NCBI GenBank assembly: GCA_039566865.1
Contig: CM076947.1
Location: 24,863,501 to 24,927,500 of the forward strand
Length of the DNA stretch: 64,000 nucleotides
Reading direction: 5' to 3'
Origin: Aurelia coerulea
Taxonomy: Eukaryota; Cnidaria; Scyphozoa; Semaeostomeae; Ulmaridae
Both the position numbers and the translations under genes were made by a program. This document shows positions 1-11,263 of this stretch, one piece after another (position 1 is the stretch's first letter; each line of letters starts with the position of its first letter). A model generated the notes under the pieces. The model had not been told where the DNA came from, made no database searches, and worked only from the letters and a program-made list of their open reading frames with translations.

Positions 1-131
1 AAAACTTTGGACAAATTTTGTCCAAACTTCGATTTCACGGTCAAAGTCCTTATGAATTCAAATTCTTTATATCGCCATAATTTCGAAATAAATACAGATC
101 TGAATTCGAAAATTTGTCTCAACACTAAACT

Positions 132-617
132 TTGTACGCAGAATATGGCTGGAGATGCACTTGGCTGTCTGTTTCAAGCTTGATTAAATATGACAGGGCT
201 ATCATGATTTATAAGATAACTAATGATCTGTGCCCTGACAGCTTGAAAGGAAGGTTCTTAACAAGGTCACAGCTATCTAACTATACATTAAGAAACTCAT
301 TAGATATTGACGTGCCAAGGCACAATTTGGAATTTTCAAAGAGGAGTTTCCATTATTCAGGAGCCAAAGTTTGGAATGAAATTCCATTGAACATCAGAAC
401 TAGTCCTACAATTTACACTTTCAAAAAGAAATTGAAGGATTTCTTGCTAAGTCAGCAATGATTCCCAAAGCACGATCCCTAGGAAGAACAGCATTCTGTA
501 GATTTTCTTTTTTGTTTGTTTGTATTATATGATTTAGAGTATTATGGTTTTGTTGTTGTTTTGTTAATAGAGCTGATAGGGTTTTGTGGATAAATATTAT
601 AATAAAAAAAAAAAAAA
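132..617 (+). mobile_element. 5'-truncated non-LTR retrotransposon, reverse transcriptase C-terminal end
   Basis: An open frame of about 109 codons carries the C-terminal tail typical of jockey/CR1-like retrotransposon polymerases in marine invertebrates: LIKYDRAIMIYKITN, a T-R-N motif, then AKVWNEIP and a closing TFKKKLKDFLL. It has no real start codon and begins abruptly, as expected for a 5'-truncated copy. After the stop at 461 comes an AT-rich 3' UTR ending in an A tract at about 601-617, which fits the poly(A) end of a LINE. If EOGT continues leftwards, this copy lies in one of its introns in antisense orientation. Family assignment is from recognition of the tail only. Confidence 0.8.
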
Positions 618-750
618 AGATTTTAGCCTAAAAAATGCAAAATCTCAAACAGCAAAATACTTCTGCTTTCGTGCCTCTTATCTTGAAAAGGTGGATTGCA
701 CTACACGCAACAAGAAGATTTTTTTGATCTTATCTGAGGGATGATGAAAC

Positions 751-1279
751 CAGCATAGGTTTCAAATCTTTAAATCAGCGTAAAAAGGTGGGTGTAAAAT
801 TCTATGTCCTATTTCTTCCAACTGGAGGGCTTAAAAGAAACTTTAGCTACCTTTCTATAATTCTACCATTGGACTTTTTGAAAATTTTGAATATAGCTTA
901 GATTACAGCGTATTTTATATTTCAGCTCATTGGAGGATGTGACGTCATCAAATTTCTAAATCATAAACCACAAATGTGACAGACTTTTGCTTGATACCAT
1001 ATTCTAGACATTCATAAACTATAAGCTTTTCATGAAAATTATTTCATGTTACACCAAACAATTTAGAAATTAGGAGTGCTTTAAGTTTTTTTGAAAATTT
1101 TTCTTGAATTCTCGAAAAAGAAGAAAAACAATCAAATTCTGAAAATATTGAAGATTTCACAAAAGTCCAGCGGCAGAATCATAGCAAAATAGCTGGAGTT
1201 TCTTTGAAGCCATTCAGTCGAAAGAAATAGTTCATTGAATTTTACACCAACCTTTTTAAAGATTTGGAACCTATGCTGA
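751..1279. repeat. Foldback MITE, family F1
   Basis: The ends are inverted copies: a left end with GCATAGGTTTCAAATCTTTA returns in reverse complement at about 1240-1279. Further inward the arms continue to pair (GGTGTAAAATTC against GAATTTTACACC, then a stretch containing TAGCTA). The centre holds GTGACGTCATCAAATTTCTAA. The same centre and arms recur at 48193-48694, and a half copy lies at 53264-53390. It has no coding capacity. Confidence 0.7.
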
Positions 1280-1334
1280 TGAAACCTCAAAATTCTGAAA
1301 AATTTCAGGAATTATCGGTATGATTCTTACTTAC

Positions 1335-4300
1335 CTTTTGCTTGTCATAACTATCAAGCCTAATGATTGGGTAATCAGTAAACGCTTTCCAAGTGTCTTC
1401 GAAGAAATCTCGATAACCCATATTTGACTAGGAAATAGAAATAATCTCATTTTTAAGAATGAAACCTTCTGACTTTGGCACTAAAATATTCCTAGCAATA
1501 GTAAAATACTAAATGCCCCGCCCCCACCTGTAGGTGGGTCCATAAGGCTTAACAGATTTGGCCTAAAGTGTGATTATCATCACTTTGTTGCATTTTGCAT
1601 TTGTTGTGTTCGTTAGCATGGCCTAAATGTCAAGGCGTTCTAAAATCACATCACCAGTACCACTCCTACTCATGATCAGCATAGATAGACCGTCAACTCG
1701 GGTCCATGTCGGACCGGCTTCCGGTCAGCCGTTTTATCAAGCAGCCTCAGTTCTGCTCAGCGATCACGCTTTTCGTTTGCGTTCCTTTCAATTGTAATTT
1801 TTCTTTTGCGTTTAATTCCTTAGTTAATTGTAAGTATCACTCATTGTGGAAACTCGCTGACTACGTGCCCTTTCCTGCAATGAGTGCTACAATAGTTGTA
1901 TTGTCGCATGTTTCTGTGTTTTAATTGATAGGGAAAAAAAAGAAAAAAGGGGGATCTAGCGACATCGCAATTTCAGCACTGAGAATGCTTACTTATGATG
2001 CACTGCACAACAATTTGAAAATAGTTCTTTGGGGAACTCAGCACAACTCAAAAACTTCCAATCACGAGTTTTCATGGTCTTACTATGATTATGAACAAAA
2101 CACGATTTCACTCACCGTATCCCACATCACGATATATACATCAGTAGAGAAGCTTCCATTCATGTGTTGCGAGGCATAAAGATTAACGAAGTCACAAAAA
2201 TGATGGAACATATTGATGCCTGTTGAGAAAATCAAAACGAAATTAATAGTGAACAATGTCGTATATTTTCTTCTCAAAATGTCCACATTTTGAAGAATCG
2301 TGCCGCGAAAGAAATATAACCAAGTTGTGAACTTTATATTTCTTGATCTCACACAGGCTTCAATCTAATTATTGCGAGTTTATTCTTGATTTTAGAAATG
2401 TTTGTTCTCCGCAAAATGGGTAATTACAGCGGCGTTATTACGGTGCATTGAGTTGAGCTTCCATAAACGTAAAGGGCCTCTACGTATATGCCTGAAGAAA
2501 AAATTAGGAAAGTCACGAGAGCTTTCGTAATGTCACAATTTAGCTACTGTCCATTGATATGGATGTTTCATGATAGACGAGTTAACGCAAAAATTAACTC
2601 CATTCACGAAAGAACATTACCAATAGCGTATCATGATCGGACCTCAAGTTTTGAAGAACTGTTAATTACAGACCATTCAGTCTCCATTCATCAACGAAAT
2701 CTACAGTTGCTTGTCACTGAAATTTACCGAGCAAGGATGAACCTAAATCCTTGTTTTATGAAAGAAATTTCGCGGAGAGGGAAATACATTACAACTTAAG
2801 AGTTACGAGCAACATCTATGCACGCAAACCTAGGACTGCAGCCTATGGGTTAGAAACTGTGAGTTTTCTGGGGCAGAATCTCTGGCGAGAATTGCCGTTG
2901 CATATAAAAGAGTCCCGATCTATAGAGTATTTCAAAAGGGAAATTAAGTTTTGGAATTTTTCATGCAACTGTAGATTGTGTAAAGATTTTATTGTAAATT
3001 TAGGTTACGTTTAGGTTACATTTTTGTGCTAATAATGGTTGGCATTAATTAGCCTAGTGCTACACACTACGCCAACCTTAAAGAAAGTTATTATTATTAT
3101 TACTATTGTTTATTATAAATGCTAGACTTACCCGAGTTGTCAGGAAAGAAAAAAAGGAGTACTTGTTCAAAACAGCTCACAGCTGGATAGCCAAATGATT
3201 TTTCGAGAGGAAGGTAAGGTGGCATTTTTGGTCATGATTTTTAACCAATTGTAATTATTACTTTAAAAAACGCTTGTGGCTGGGTCCTAGGTCACACAAA
3301 TTTCATGAAAAACTAACGAAGTGCTGTTTGGAAAAGTCATCTTTTGCTTTTCTCTCAAGACTTATGCAAATCCATGCGGACGTTAAGCGTAGAAAACGAT
3401 GAAAATTTAGCACTCACAAAATAAAATTTCAAATGTTAAAAAGTTGAACTATCAGCAGCCTATGAATAGATCCATTATCCAAAGGAGACAGGGCTAACGA
3501 AACAGCGAGCAAAAGATTTCTGGAAAATTAATTGACATTGCCTTAGTTGAGATGCATCTCATGCATTATTTGAACAGAGGGTTAAAATGATTACTTGGGC
3601 GGCCGTAGCAAGCTTTTGCTCCTTGTTTTTCGTAGACCCTTTCTTCTTTGGATAATGGGCTTAGGCTAAAATATCAGCTTACCTGCGTCTAATTTGATAA
3701 AGAAGGTAGGTTTGTCTAAAACGACATCACACATTCCAGATTCTATTGGCTTCTCTTTTAGATATGAATAGTTCTCCAGTTCAGCATACCTGTTAAAAAG
3801 GCAGAGAGCAATCACGAGGGCACATGTGGTGAGCATGAAGATTGTTATTAAGAAACTGAAAGAAACCCCGAGTACTCAAAGTCTGTTCATTTTAAGAAAC
3901 TATCAGCACTGAATCAAATGCTTAACTTCTTATGAAAATGTGCGTATAGTGTTTTTGGTATCAGGTTTCAAAACACTTGATATATCATCGCGGCAAGGAG
4001 AGACGAGATTTCTGTGACAATGTAAGGTTACACTTTGCTTTGTTGCATTGTTGTTTATCTCTTAAAAATAGAACGAGGAGGAACAAAATAGAGGTAAAAC
4101 TAGTGATAGCGAATAAAATCATGAGAAACACTTGTGCCAAGCGATTACCTGACCCAGGGGGGACTCCCTATTAGTGGGTAACGGGGAGGGAGGGGGTCTT
4201 TTTTAGGGTTTGGGAAACGTTGTCTTGTATACCTTTGGGTACGCTATTTGGTGGAAAATCAGTATATTTTGGGGTTGCTGGTGAGAAAATTTGACAGGGT

Positions 4301-7300
4301 GAGTGCTAAGCTGAGTTTTTCACCAAAATATTGCAGCACAGTTCCTAAAAAAGCTGTAAAACCTCTAGTTTTTATCTACTAAGAACCAATGAGTATATTT
4401 TTGGTGTCTAAAAATGTCCTAAGTTTAGTAAATTTTTTGTGTTTTTCAAAGATATGTTGTGTCGGAGTTCCGTTTGCCCCCCCCCCCCCCCCGTCGCATA
4501 CAATAGGGAGTTATCCCCTGAGTACCTGACAGATTATTATTATTAATGCTACTAAGCATATGTCAGTTACTTTTTCAGTCCACAAGGATCATGCACTTGA
4601 GCCCTTGAGACATGGACAAATTAGAAGCCATACAAACCATGATTGAAGTGGACTTTTATGAGCTCCTTGCTTACGATGTAAATGCTCGTTGAAATTGCAG
4701 TGGCCACCAATGTCTCCTTTCTGGAACACATCTTCCTTAAACCTACAAAAAATAGCATTGCCTATTGAGTATATTTTAGAAATAAATCTTAATCAAATTT
4801 TGATCAGATTGCAAATTCTAGAACACTGTTCAAAATCACGCAAAAGATGGAAATAAGAACATACACAAGAAACTTTGAAGGAAGTAACTCAACAAACAAA
4901 GACAACAAGGAAGGAAAAGCTCTGGCAGGAGAAAGAGGAATGCAAGGACAGAGAAAGAAAAGTTTGAATATGAAATAGGTTGAAAACATGCTACAAAATG
5001 CAGATAAAATATAACATGTTGTGAGAAGGTTTCGTCGTTGATAATAGAAAGTTACTGGGACATTGCCGTTTCACCAAAACTTGAATTATCAACAGTGATT
5101 CAGTTTTAAACTACGATGAATTTCACTCGGGAAAGACGCAGAAAAACAAACCTTGCATACTTTTTGTATTTTTCCCTTCTCATAGTTCATTTAGTTCATT
5201 GCTACACGTATTTCTTTGTTATAAGAAACTGCCCATAAGAAACTCAACTCTCAGGTCGCTAACAAATTAAGAAACTCCAGTACTGGGAAAATTAACTATT
5301 TATTTGAATAAAGTAAATCCTTGGTACTTGAGTAATGTCTAAACATTGGAAAAGCGTAAAAACCTTGTTTTGAAATATTCACGAAGGCACAGATAGTGAA
5401 CATGAAGATTGTTATGGAACCTCTAAGAAACTCGTAAGAAACTCCGAGTACTCAAAATCTGATAATTTTAATAAACTTACGGTACTGGTCTAAATTCTTA
5501 GCTTCTTATGAAAAAATACGTGCACAGCAAGAAAAAATCATCACCCATTCTTTTAAGAATTCTTCTGTTAAAAATTAAAGGATCAGCAAGAACTCTTACC
5601 TGTCATTGCTCGTCTGTGGTCTGAGGTTTTTGAAATTCATGTAAATATTCTTTGCATGACAGAATGCCAAGTTAGATGAACACCGCAAAGAGGAATCACC
5701 CTATGGAATAGATGGTATGGAAAATTTTGATTGCTGTAAATCCTCAACTAAGCCCCCACCTTCAAATAACCGCCCCTTCCCTGAATACACCCCCATCTCA
5801 GAAGTACTTTTAACAAATAACCATCCGTCAATACATTAAATGTAAACCATTTCGGACGAATAAATTTCAGACAAAATTGCGATGTTTTCATGGAATTATG
5901 GAAATTTTTGGAAAAATTTCGAGCGTCCATGGAAAATGGTCAATTTACAGCTTTCTTTAGTTGTTCTATTACCATGATTTTTTTATTTTACCAACTGTGG
6001 TTGATTTTGAGCTTTCAAGGGATACCTGTTAGAAATTTCGATTTGATATCATTATCATTGAGAATAACAATATTGCTTGCTGTCGCCGACACATTCTTTT
6101 TCTAAGCAAAGTGCTTCGTGAGCAAGATGTCACATTTCTAAACAGTATAAAATCCTTTCTTATAATTTTTTTATAATTTTAATATAATTTCTTATGATCC
6201 AGGGACTTAATAGAGCTTTACGGTACGTTATAACACACTACAGTACTATCAAATAATTGATTGGAATATCAAATGTTCAAGATAATTGGTAATCAAGATA
6301 GCTAAATGTAAACTGTACCTCTTCTCTTGGTTTACACAAAGTCATCATTTCATCCATAAACTTCTTCAGGTATCCAAAATCTCCTTGCTCCCAGAAGATC
6401 TTCTGCTGGTCTGCCATTGTTCTCGCCCTGAGAAGAAAATATAATGAAGATATGGAAAGATAACTGTTCAACAACGAAATTAAATGAGAGTAAACTGCTT
6501 CAGGCCTTGCAAGGAGAGACACTCAAGCTCAATTGAATCTCCTAGCACCTAGGTCAATAATGATTTGGTAGCAAGTGTACAATACATTATTTCACTGCAA
6601 CAAGTTTGTTCCTATATTTGGCCTTTTCTCACTATTTCTTGTTGTCAGTAATTTCTTAATGTTCAAGGTTTAACTTTTTCCCAGGTGCTCAATCCAGCAA
6701 CAGGAATCTTTGTCAAGTGTCTGTAAATTTCTTCCTAGCAAGGCCTGATCTGCTTTTTAAATCAAAATTTAAGTGTATATAATTTTCAAAGAAAATCAAG
6801 ACTTAAAAAAGTTTGTGATATCTAATGATAGCAAAGAATCTAAACTTTCTTTCAAGCTCTTCATTTCAAAGAAAGAGGCACAGTACCATTCAATCTATCT
6901 CTGCAATTCATCCACAAATCTAGTCGATTTGATTTGACTAGAAAATTTCAAACTCCGTTAGAAGCCACTCAGCCACAACCACTATGTTCTTCCATGTCCC
7001 ATTTTTTCCTTGCTTTTCTTTTAGTCATGTATTTTGACCTCAATCTCAAATTAGATGCCTTGCAATATTTGTGATAATGTCTAAATTACCCATCCCAAAC
7101 ACTTAAATTGATTTGATCGCAGACAATTTCTCGTGGCATGTAATTTGAGAAAGACTATAGTAGTTTTTAATTCTATGTCTAAATGGCCTTGGGGTAGCCA
7201 CCACATTTTGCTCATTGGGGGTATTGTTCCCGTAGTATTGTATAGTAATTTTGTAAGTTGTGTAAGTCATATATATTGTAATTTTTAGTGGATAAAAAAT

Positions 7301-9283
7301 TGATCTTTTTCAGATCTGACACCTAGTATGTTGCTAGTATTTCTTCTTTTCTTCAACAGGGGATGATGCTTTGTCATAGACTTCACATGGTTTGATGGAT
7401 ATGGATCTAATCAAATTTCTCATATTAAGATTTAGAGTTTAAGACTTACTACAGTTGTACTATAGGTACTAATTCAGAACAGAACTTACCACCTTGGATC
7501 ATGTGAACTGCAAATTGGATATGCGAAATAATGTTTTGGGTTGCAATGTTTTTCATAACCCCAACAAGGTTGTTCGTGTCTCAAAGTTTGTGGTATCTTG
7601 TGTTCCTGTCAAAGAATATCAAAGTTTGTTAGCAAAATTGGCAAAACAATTCTCATAAAAATGCAAGAAAACAGAGGATAAATCATTTTTCTATCAGCAT
7701 CAATAGAAATGAATACAAAAACTATTATCTAAGATGGGAAAGGATTCAATCTAATCTTGCTCTCATCGTGTAAATTTGATGAATCTCTTTGCATGATTAA
7801 AAGTTTTGCTAGACTTGGTCACCTTAGTAGCTTACGCCCCCGCAGAAGAAATTATATTCTTTTTACTGCTGATGATCCACTGAATAGACATAGAGCAAGT
7901 CTAAAGTTTTGCAAGCTTATGGCAATAAAGCTCTTTTTAATCTTTAACAGCTGGATAATTTTGTTTCAAGCATGATTACATCTGTTTTATGACTTGACTG
8001 GTGTCATCTTAACTCAGGAGTATTTTTAACACAATGAAACTTTGAACTAAGAATGACAAAGTAAGTGAATGCCCACTTAGCTTACACCTAGACTGATCAT
8101 GATTGAGTCCCTTGTATCCCTGCGGTAAACCTTGCTCAACAGGGACTCATCATGAAACTGTGAAAAAGCTAGCCCTGTAATGTGCATTCGTCAGTTGAAT
8201 TATGATATGTAATCATGGCCTCGAATCATGGCTTTTAATCTCGTATCTCAATCAAAAGCTATCAGTTTGTTCAATCAAATCGAAAAGTTCCATCATCATG
8301 GCCATCACCATGGTAATCCAAGAATCTCACAATCTGATTGGTTTGCTAGGAATTTGTATGTTTGAGCCTAAATAGGGTCAGGTTTATCAGAGTAATATCT
8401 ATGAGTCTCTGTTGACCAAAGCGCCATCATCAAGTCAAAGGGCACAGGGAAACAAGGAACTCCAGGTCATAAGTCCAGCATACACCAACAAGGACAGATT
8501 TTGTAAGACAATAGCATGAGTTGCTTTTGATTTTGATTCACACTGCAATTCAAAGCGATTAGCAATCATAGACAAAGGAAGTTTTCTCAACCAGTAATTC
8601 AAAACAAACAAAGCCGCCAAAGTTTATCTGAAACCCTGGTAGCTAGCTCGCTCGATGTGCATTCCAGAATTTGGTTTCAAGAGCAAATATGAGCATAAAT
8701 TGAAAGAAGAAGGATATATCTATGCATCTACCATGGGCATTTTATTTATTGGGTTCAAAAGCCGATTGGGAGGTGATTCAATTCTCTTATTTTTTGGGTG
8801 TAATAAAAACACTTACTGCTTAGCTTCTGAACCAAATAAATAAAATGCCCGAGGTAGATGTAAGATATATCCTTCTTCTTTTGATTTATGCTTTATTTGC
8901 TCTTTAAAACAATTTCTGGAATGCACAACGAGCTGCTACCAGGGTTTCAGAAAAATGTTTGCGGCTTTGTTTTTTTTAATTACTGGTTGAGAGAATTTCC
9001 TTTGTCAGCAATCGCTAATCGCTTTGAATTCAGGTGTTAACAAAAGCAGCTCATGCTATTGTCTTACAAAATCTGTCCTTGTTGCATACACCATTGATAT
9101 TCTTACATTGCAATCCTTGTTCTTTGCATCACAGTGTTGCACTTGAGAACTGTGTTGTCCAAAGAACTTCAAATGAACTTCTGGAAGATTTCCATATTCT
9201 TGTGAGTTGATGCATGATATGATCATAAATCCCAATTGAATGAGTATGGTTGTGACAAAATAATTACATCTTTGAGAGCACAT
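1335..9283 (-). CDS. EOGT: EGF domain-specific O-GlcNAc transferase, 5' eight coding exons (partial gene)
   Basis: Minus-strand exons: 9283-9107, 7605-7490, 6427-6319, 5700-5600, 4742-4638, 3789-3683, 2219-2116 and 1427-1335. All have GT/AG borders and matching phases (0,2,0,2,2,1,0,0), giving 304 codons that continue off the left edge; mammalian EOGT has about 527 residues. Seen: a signal-peptide-like start (MCSQRC, then a hydrophobic run), [22 protein letters not shown], a Cys-rich stretch with [56 protein letters not shown] and DTWKAFTDY. These match EOGT block by block. The family (GT61) works in the ER lumen, transferring GlcNAc from UDP-GlcNAc to Ser/Thr of folded EGF repeats such as those of Notch. 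The ATG at 9283 was chosen because it opens the signal peptide; a possible 5'-UTR acceptor lies just upstream. The donor at 4637 is a weaker GTTTGT, chosen because only it keeps frame (W-Y-A-E-L). The catalytic C-terminal part is not in the window. Confidence 0.95.
2488..3112 (+). mobile_element. Non-LTR retrotransposon 3' fragment with a frameshift
   Basis: Two overlapping frames (2488-2799 and 2751-3014) together give a reverse transcriptase C-terminal end: [13 protein letters not shown], then [19 protein letters not shown], then, after a frame change near 2751-2770, [20 protein letters not shown] and [12 protein letters not shown]. This is the SYCPLIWMF/YGxxTVSFLG class of LINE tail frequent in cnidarian genomes. 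A short ATT-repeat tail at 3087-3112 marks the 3' end. The copy is dead and sits in the EOGT intron between the exons at 3789-3683 and 2219-2116, antisense to the gene. Confidence 0.85.
3800..3955. repeat. Partial copy of the CACGTATTT/AAGAAACT MITE family
   Basis: This stretch (GCATGAAGATTGTTAT, AAGAAACT units, CGAGTACTCAAA, and CTTCTTATGAAAATGTGCGTA at its end) matches the right part of the fuller element at 5205-5522. It lies in an EOGT intron, just upstream of the exon at 3789-3683 in gene orientation. Confidence 0.55.
4154..4522. mobile_element. 369-bp hAT-like MITE with 8-bp target duplication TACCTGAC
   Basis: Imperfect inverted ends (CCAGGGGGGACTCCCTATT, and CTCAGGGGATAACTCCCTATT in reverse complement) are flanked by a perfect 8-bp direct repeat TACCTGAC at 4146-4153 and 4523-4530. 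An 8-bp duplication with CAGGG-type ends fits the hAT superfamily. It contains a poly-C run of about 17 near 4477-4493 and no open frame of note. It lies in the EOGT intron between the exons at 4742-4638 and 3789-3683. Confidence 0.85.
5205..5522. mobile_element. TA-target MITE, CACGTATTT/AAGAAACT family
   Basis: The left end TA-CACGTATTTCTTTGTTATAAG and the right end CTTCTTATGAAAAAATACGTG are inverted relative to each other. AAGAAACT units recur inside. The left flank is TA; the right flank is CA, a likely mutated TA. Related elements lie at 24281-24700, 24703-24900 and 43565-43982. It is in the EOGT intron between the exons at 5700-5600 and 4742-4638. Confidence 0.6.
7180..7310. repeat. Dispersed repeat, LINE/SINE-tail-like
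   Basis: The stretch from GGCCTTGGGGTAGCCA through GTAGTATTGTATAGTAATTT to AGTGGATAAAAAATT is a diverged copy of 44020-44150 (GGCCATGGGGTAGTCA, GTGGTGTATAGTGATTT). The layout, with a T/A-rich end, suggests the 3' tail of a retroposon. It lies in the EOGT intron between the exons at 7605-7490 and 6427-6319. The family was not identified. Confidence 0.5.
8487..9083. mobile_element. 597-bp foldback MITE with 9-bp target duplication (family F2, Mutator-like?)
   Basis: Long inverted arms begin AACAAGGACAGATTTTGTAA and close with the reverse complement ACAAAATCTGTCCTTGTT. The pairing continues for nearly 300 bp per side. A perfect 9-bp direct repeat, GCATACACC, flanks it at 8478-8486 and 9084-9092. 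Relatives are at 26277-26615, 49008-49605 and 51967-52566. Nine-bp duplications with very long terminal inverted repeats fit Mutator-like foldback elements. It lies in EOGT intron 1; its duplication begins 14 nt inside the splice donor at 9106-9105. Confidence 0.9.
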
Positions 9284-9310
9284 ACTGGCTGTTAATTTAA
9301 AACCCTGCAA

Positions 9311-10284
9311 GCAAAAAAGATAATGTATAGTGAGGGGTTATACAGTATAAGATTAAGGACATATATAAGCAAATATAAGATAAGGAAATGGGGGTAGCGA
9401 GGGGGGCAGCGATAGTAAAAATACACAAGGATACGTTGCCCTGACAGTCAGGGACCGCGCAGCCATTGGGCTAGGGGGGCTATAGCCCCCCCCACTTTTT
9501 TCAAAGATTTCAATTTTTTTCATTCAAATGAATCAATGACAACGAAGAAAAACAACTCATATACAAATTTATGTGTCAACCGGGCAACCGTGGTATATTT
9601 AGTATAACGTAAAACATGATCATTAACACCGAACTGCTGCATCTGCTGAGAGATTTTTCTCAATGGCTAGACGCCTCAAAACCTGGCTTCGTTCAAACAT
9701 GAAGCAAGCAAGATTCAACCGAGCTAGCGATATTGAACTTTCATAAACAACGAGTAGACACGATGTCCCTCTTGGAAATTGGTAACGATTTCGTTGAAAA
9801 TGACTTAGCATCGCAACTTTGGAAAGTTTGCTCTGACAGATTTTAAGTAATAACACTTTTTATTAGAAGAAACGCTTTGTTGTTAATTTCGCTGAATGTC
9901 TCTTTTCGTAGTAATTAAAATCTTTTCTGAACCGAACTGTACAGTATATGAATATGGGCGTAAAGAGGCAAGTCTTGTTTGAAAGGGGCGTTTTCTGACG
10001 TTCTGAAGGGCGTGGTCTCAAAAAATTTTCCGGGGGCAAGCCCCCGGACCCCCATTGATGCTCGCTTCGCTCGCCCTTCAGCCCCCCCACTTTGAAACCG
10101 CTGCGCGGTCCCTGCTGACAGTATACTATTTCATGCAAAAAAGATAATGTATAATGAGGGGTTATACAGTATAAGATTAAGGACATATATAAGCAAATAT
10201 AAGATAAGGAAATGGGGGTAGCGAGGGGGGCAGCGATAGTAAAAATACACAAGGATACGTTGCCCTGACAGTATACTATTTCAA
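9311..10284. repeat. 150-bp tandem duplication, first unit split by a hAT-like element
   Basis: The unit beginning GCAAAAAAGATAATGTATA occurs at 9311-9448 (continued at 10123-10134) and again at 10135-10284, with about one mismatch noticed in the first 140 bases. Subtracting the 666-bp insertion and its 8-bp duplication gives a unit length of 150. The second unit preserves the uninterrupted target (CCTGACAGTATACTATTTCA). Confidence 0.9.
9449..10114. mobile_element. 666-bp non-autonomous hAT-type element with TSD CTGACAGT
   Basis: The ends are identical for 15 bp: CAGGGACCGCGCAGC at the left and in reverse complement at the right. They are flanked by the 8-bp direct repeat CTGACAGT (9441-9448, 10115-10122). 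CAGGG ends plus an 8-bp duplication are the hAT signature. G-rich and C-rich stretches (CTAGGGGGGCTATAGCCCCC) lie just inside. It encodes no transposase. Confidence 0.93.
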
Positions 10285-11116
10285 AGTTCTGGTCTTGCCA
10301 AGGTTATACTTTTTCCAGTTTAGACAGGGCCAGGGTTTAGTTCCTGCAAGTTTTGTCTTGCCAGCAGGGGCATCAGTTCTCTTTATTTTGGCTTATTTTG
10401 GTGACTTACTGTAGCCTGGTAACTCAAGTAGTTTTTGCAAAAATTGTTCTAAATGAAAAGTTATCTATAGCCATAGGCTTGGGAGACAGGAGGGCTGGGG
10501 GGGGGACTACTACTACAGCCTCCAAACAAAGTTTGAAAAATTCAGCCATAATCATCGGGCAGAAATCCGCTTTGTCGGGCAATAATGCTTTTGTAAACAA
10601 TAGATTGTTATTTTTGGAGAGAATATACATACCAAATAACATAAACATTTCATAAAACTCGACTTTTTTCCAGCAGTTTCTTTAATACATCAAATTTCTT
10701 GCTTTTTTGCTCTTTTTCATTCGTTGTGCTCATCTTTGAATAATTTTGTACACAATCATTACAACAACAACAACAGTAACAACAGCAACAACAACACAAA
10801 CCTCGGGTTGGATACGAGTTATGGGTAGGTAATGGGACATAGGAACCCTTCTCGAAATGCGAAATGATGTTACCACACAGGTAATGGGGAGACCCGAGAC
10901 ATTGGTATAAAAGTAAAAATTACCGCTTTTTTTACTTTGATGTTTGCCAAATTTGCCAATAGACCGTTTAGCTATTCTGAAAAGAATCCGAATCGAAAGA
11001 TTTCAGTCCTTTTCTCTCGTTTTCTCCTGGCCTCTTCTCGCAATAAGAACCTACATCTGCGCGCAGACTAAGATTCCCGGGAAAACTTGCACAACAATTT
11101 TAGCAGTAGAATACTG

Positions 11117-11263
11117 TCCCAGGGGGGAACACTCAGCGCATACGGGGGAGTGGTCGGTCCTGGAAATTTTCAGGAACCCAAAATGGCAATATTCTGACCC
11201 GAAATATCGGACTTACCTCCCCGTATCTGCATGTGCTGAGTGCCCCCCCCCTCCCCCCTGGGA
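11117..11263. mobile_element. 147-bp G/C-rich MITE with 6-bp target duplication ATACTG
   Basis: The ends TCCCAGGGGGG and CCCCCCTGGGA are perfect inverted repeats. Pairing continues inward (ACTCAGCGCATACGGGGGA against TCCCCGTATCTGCATGTGCTGAGT). Exact direct repeats ATACTG lie at 11111-11116 and 11264-11269. Confidence 0.9.

Noticed and set aside
2089..2352. 87-codon minus-strand frame taken as a whole
   Set aside because: Only the part between 2219 and 2116 is an EOGT exon; the remainder is intron read-through.
4634..4637. Alternative EOGT donor TTT-GTATGG at 4633
   Set aside because: It would leave the next exon out of phase (immediate stop); the GTTTGT donor four bases earlier keeps the conserved W-Y-A-E-L.
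9863..10252. 129-codon minus-strand frame
   Set aside because: It spans the end of the hAT element and the tandem duplication; it is an accidental frame.
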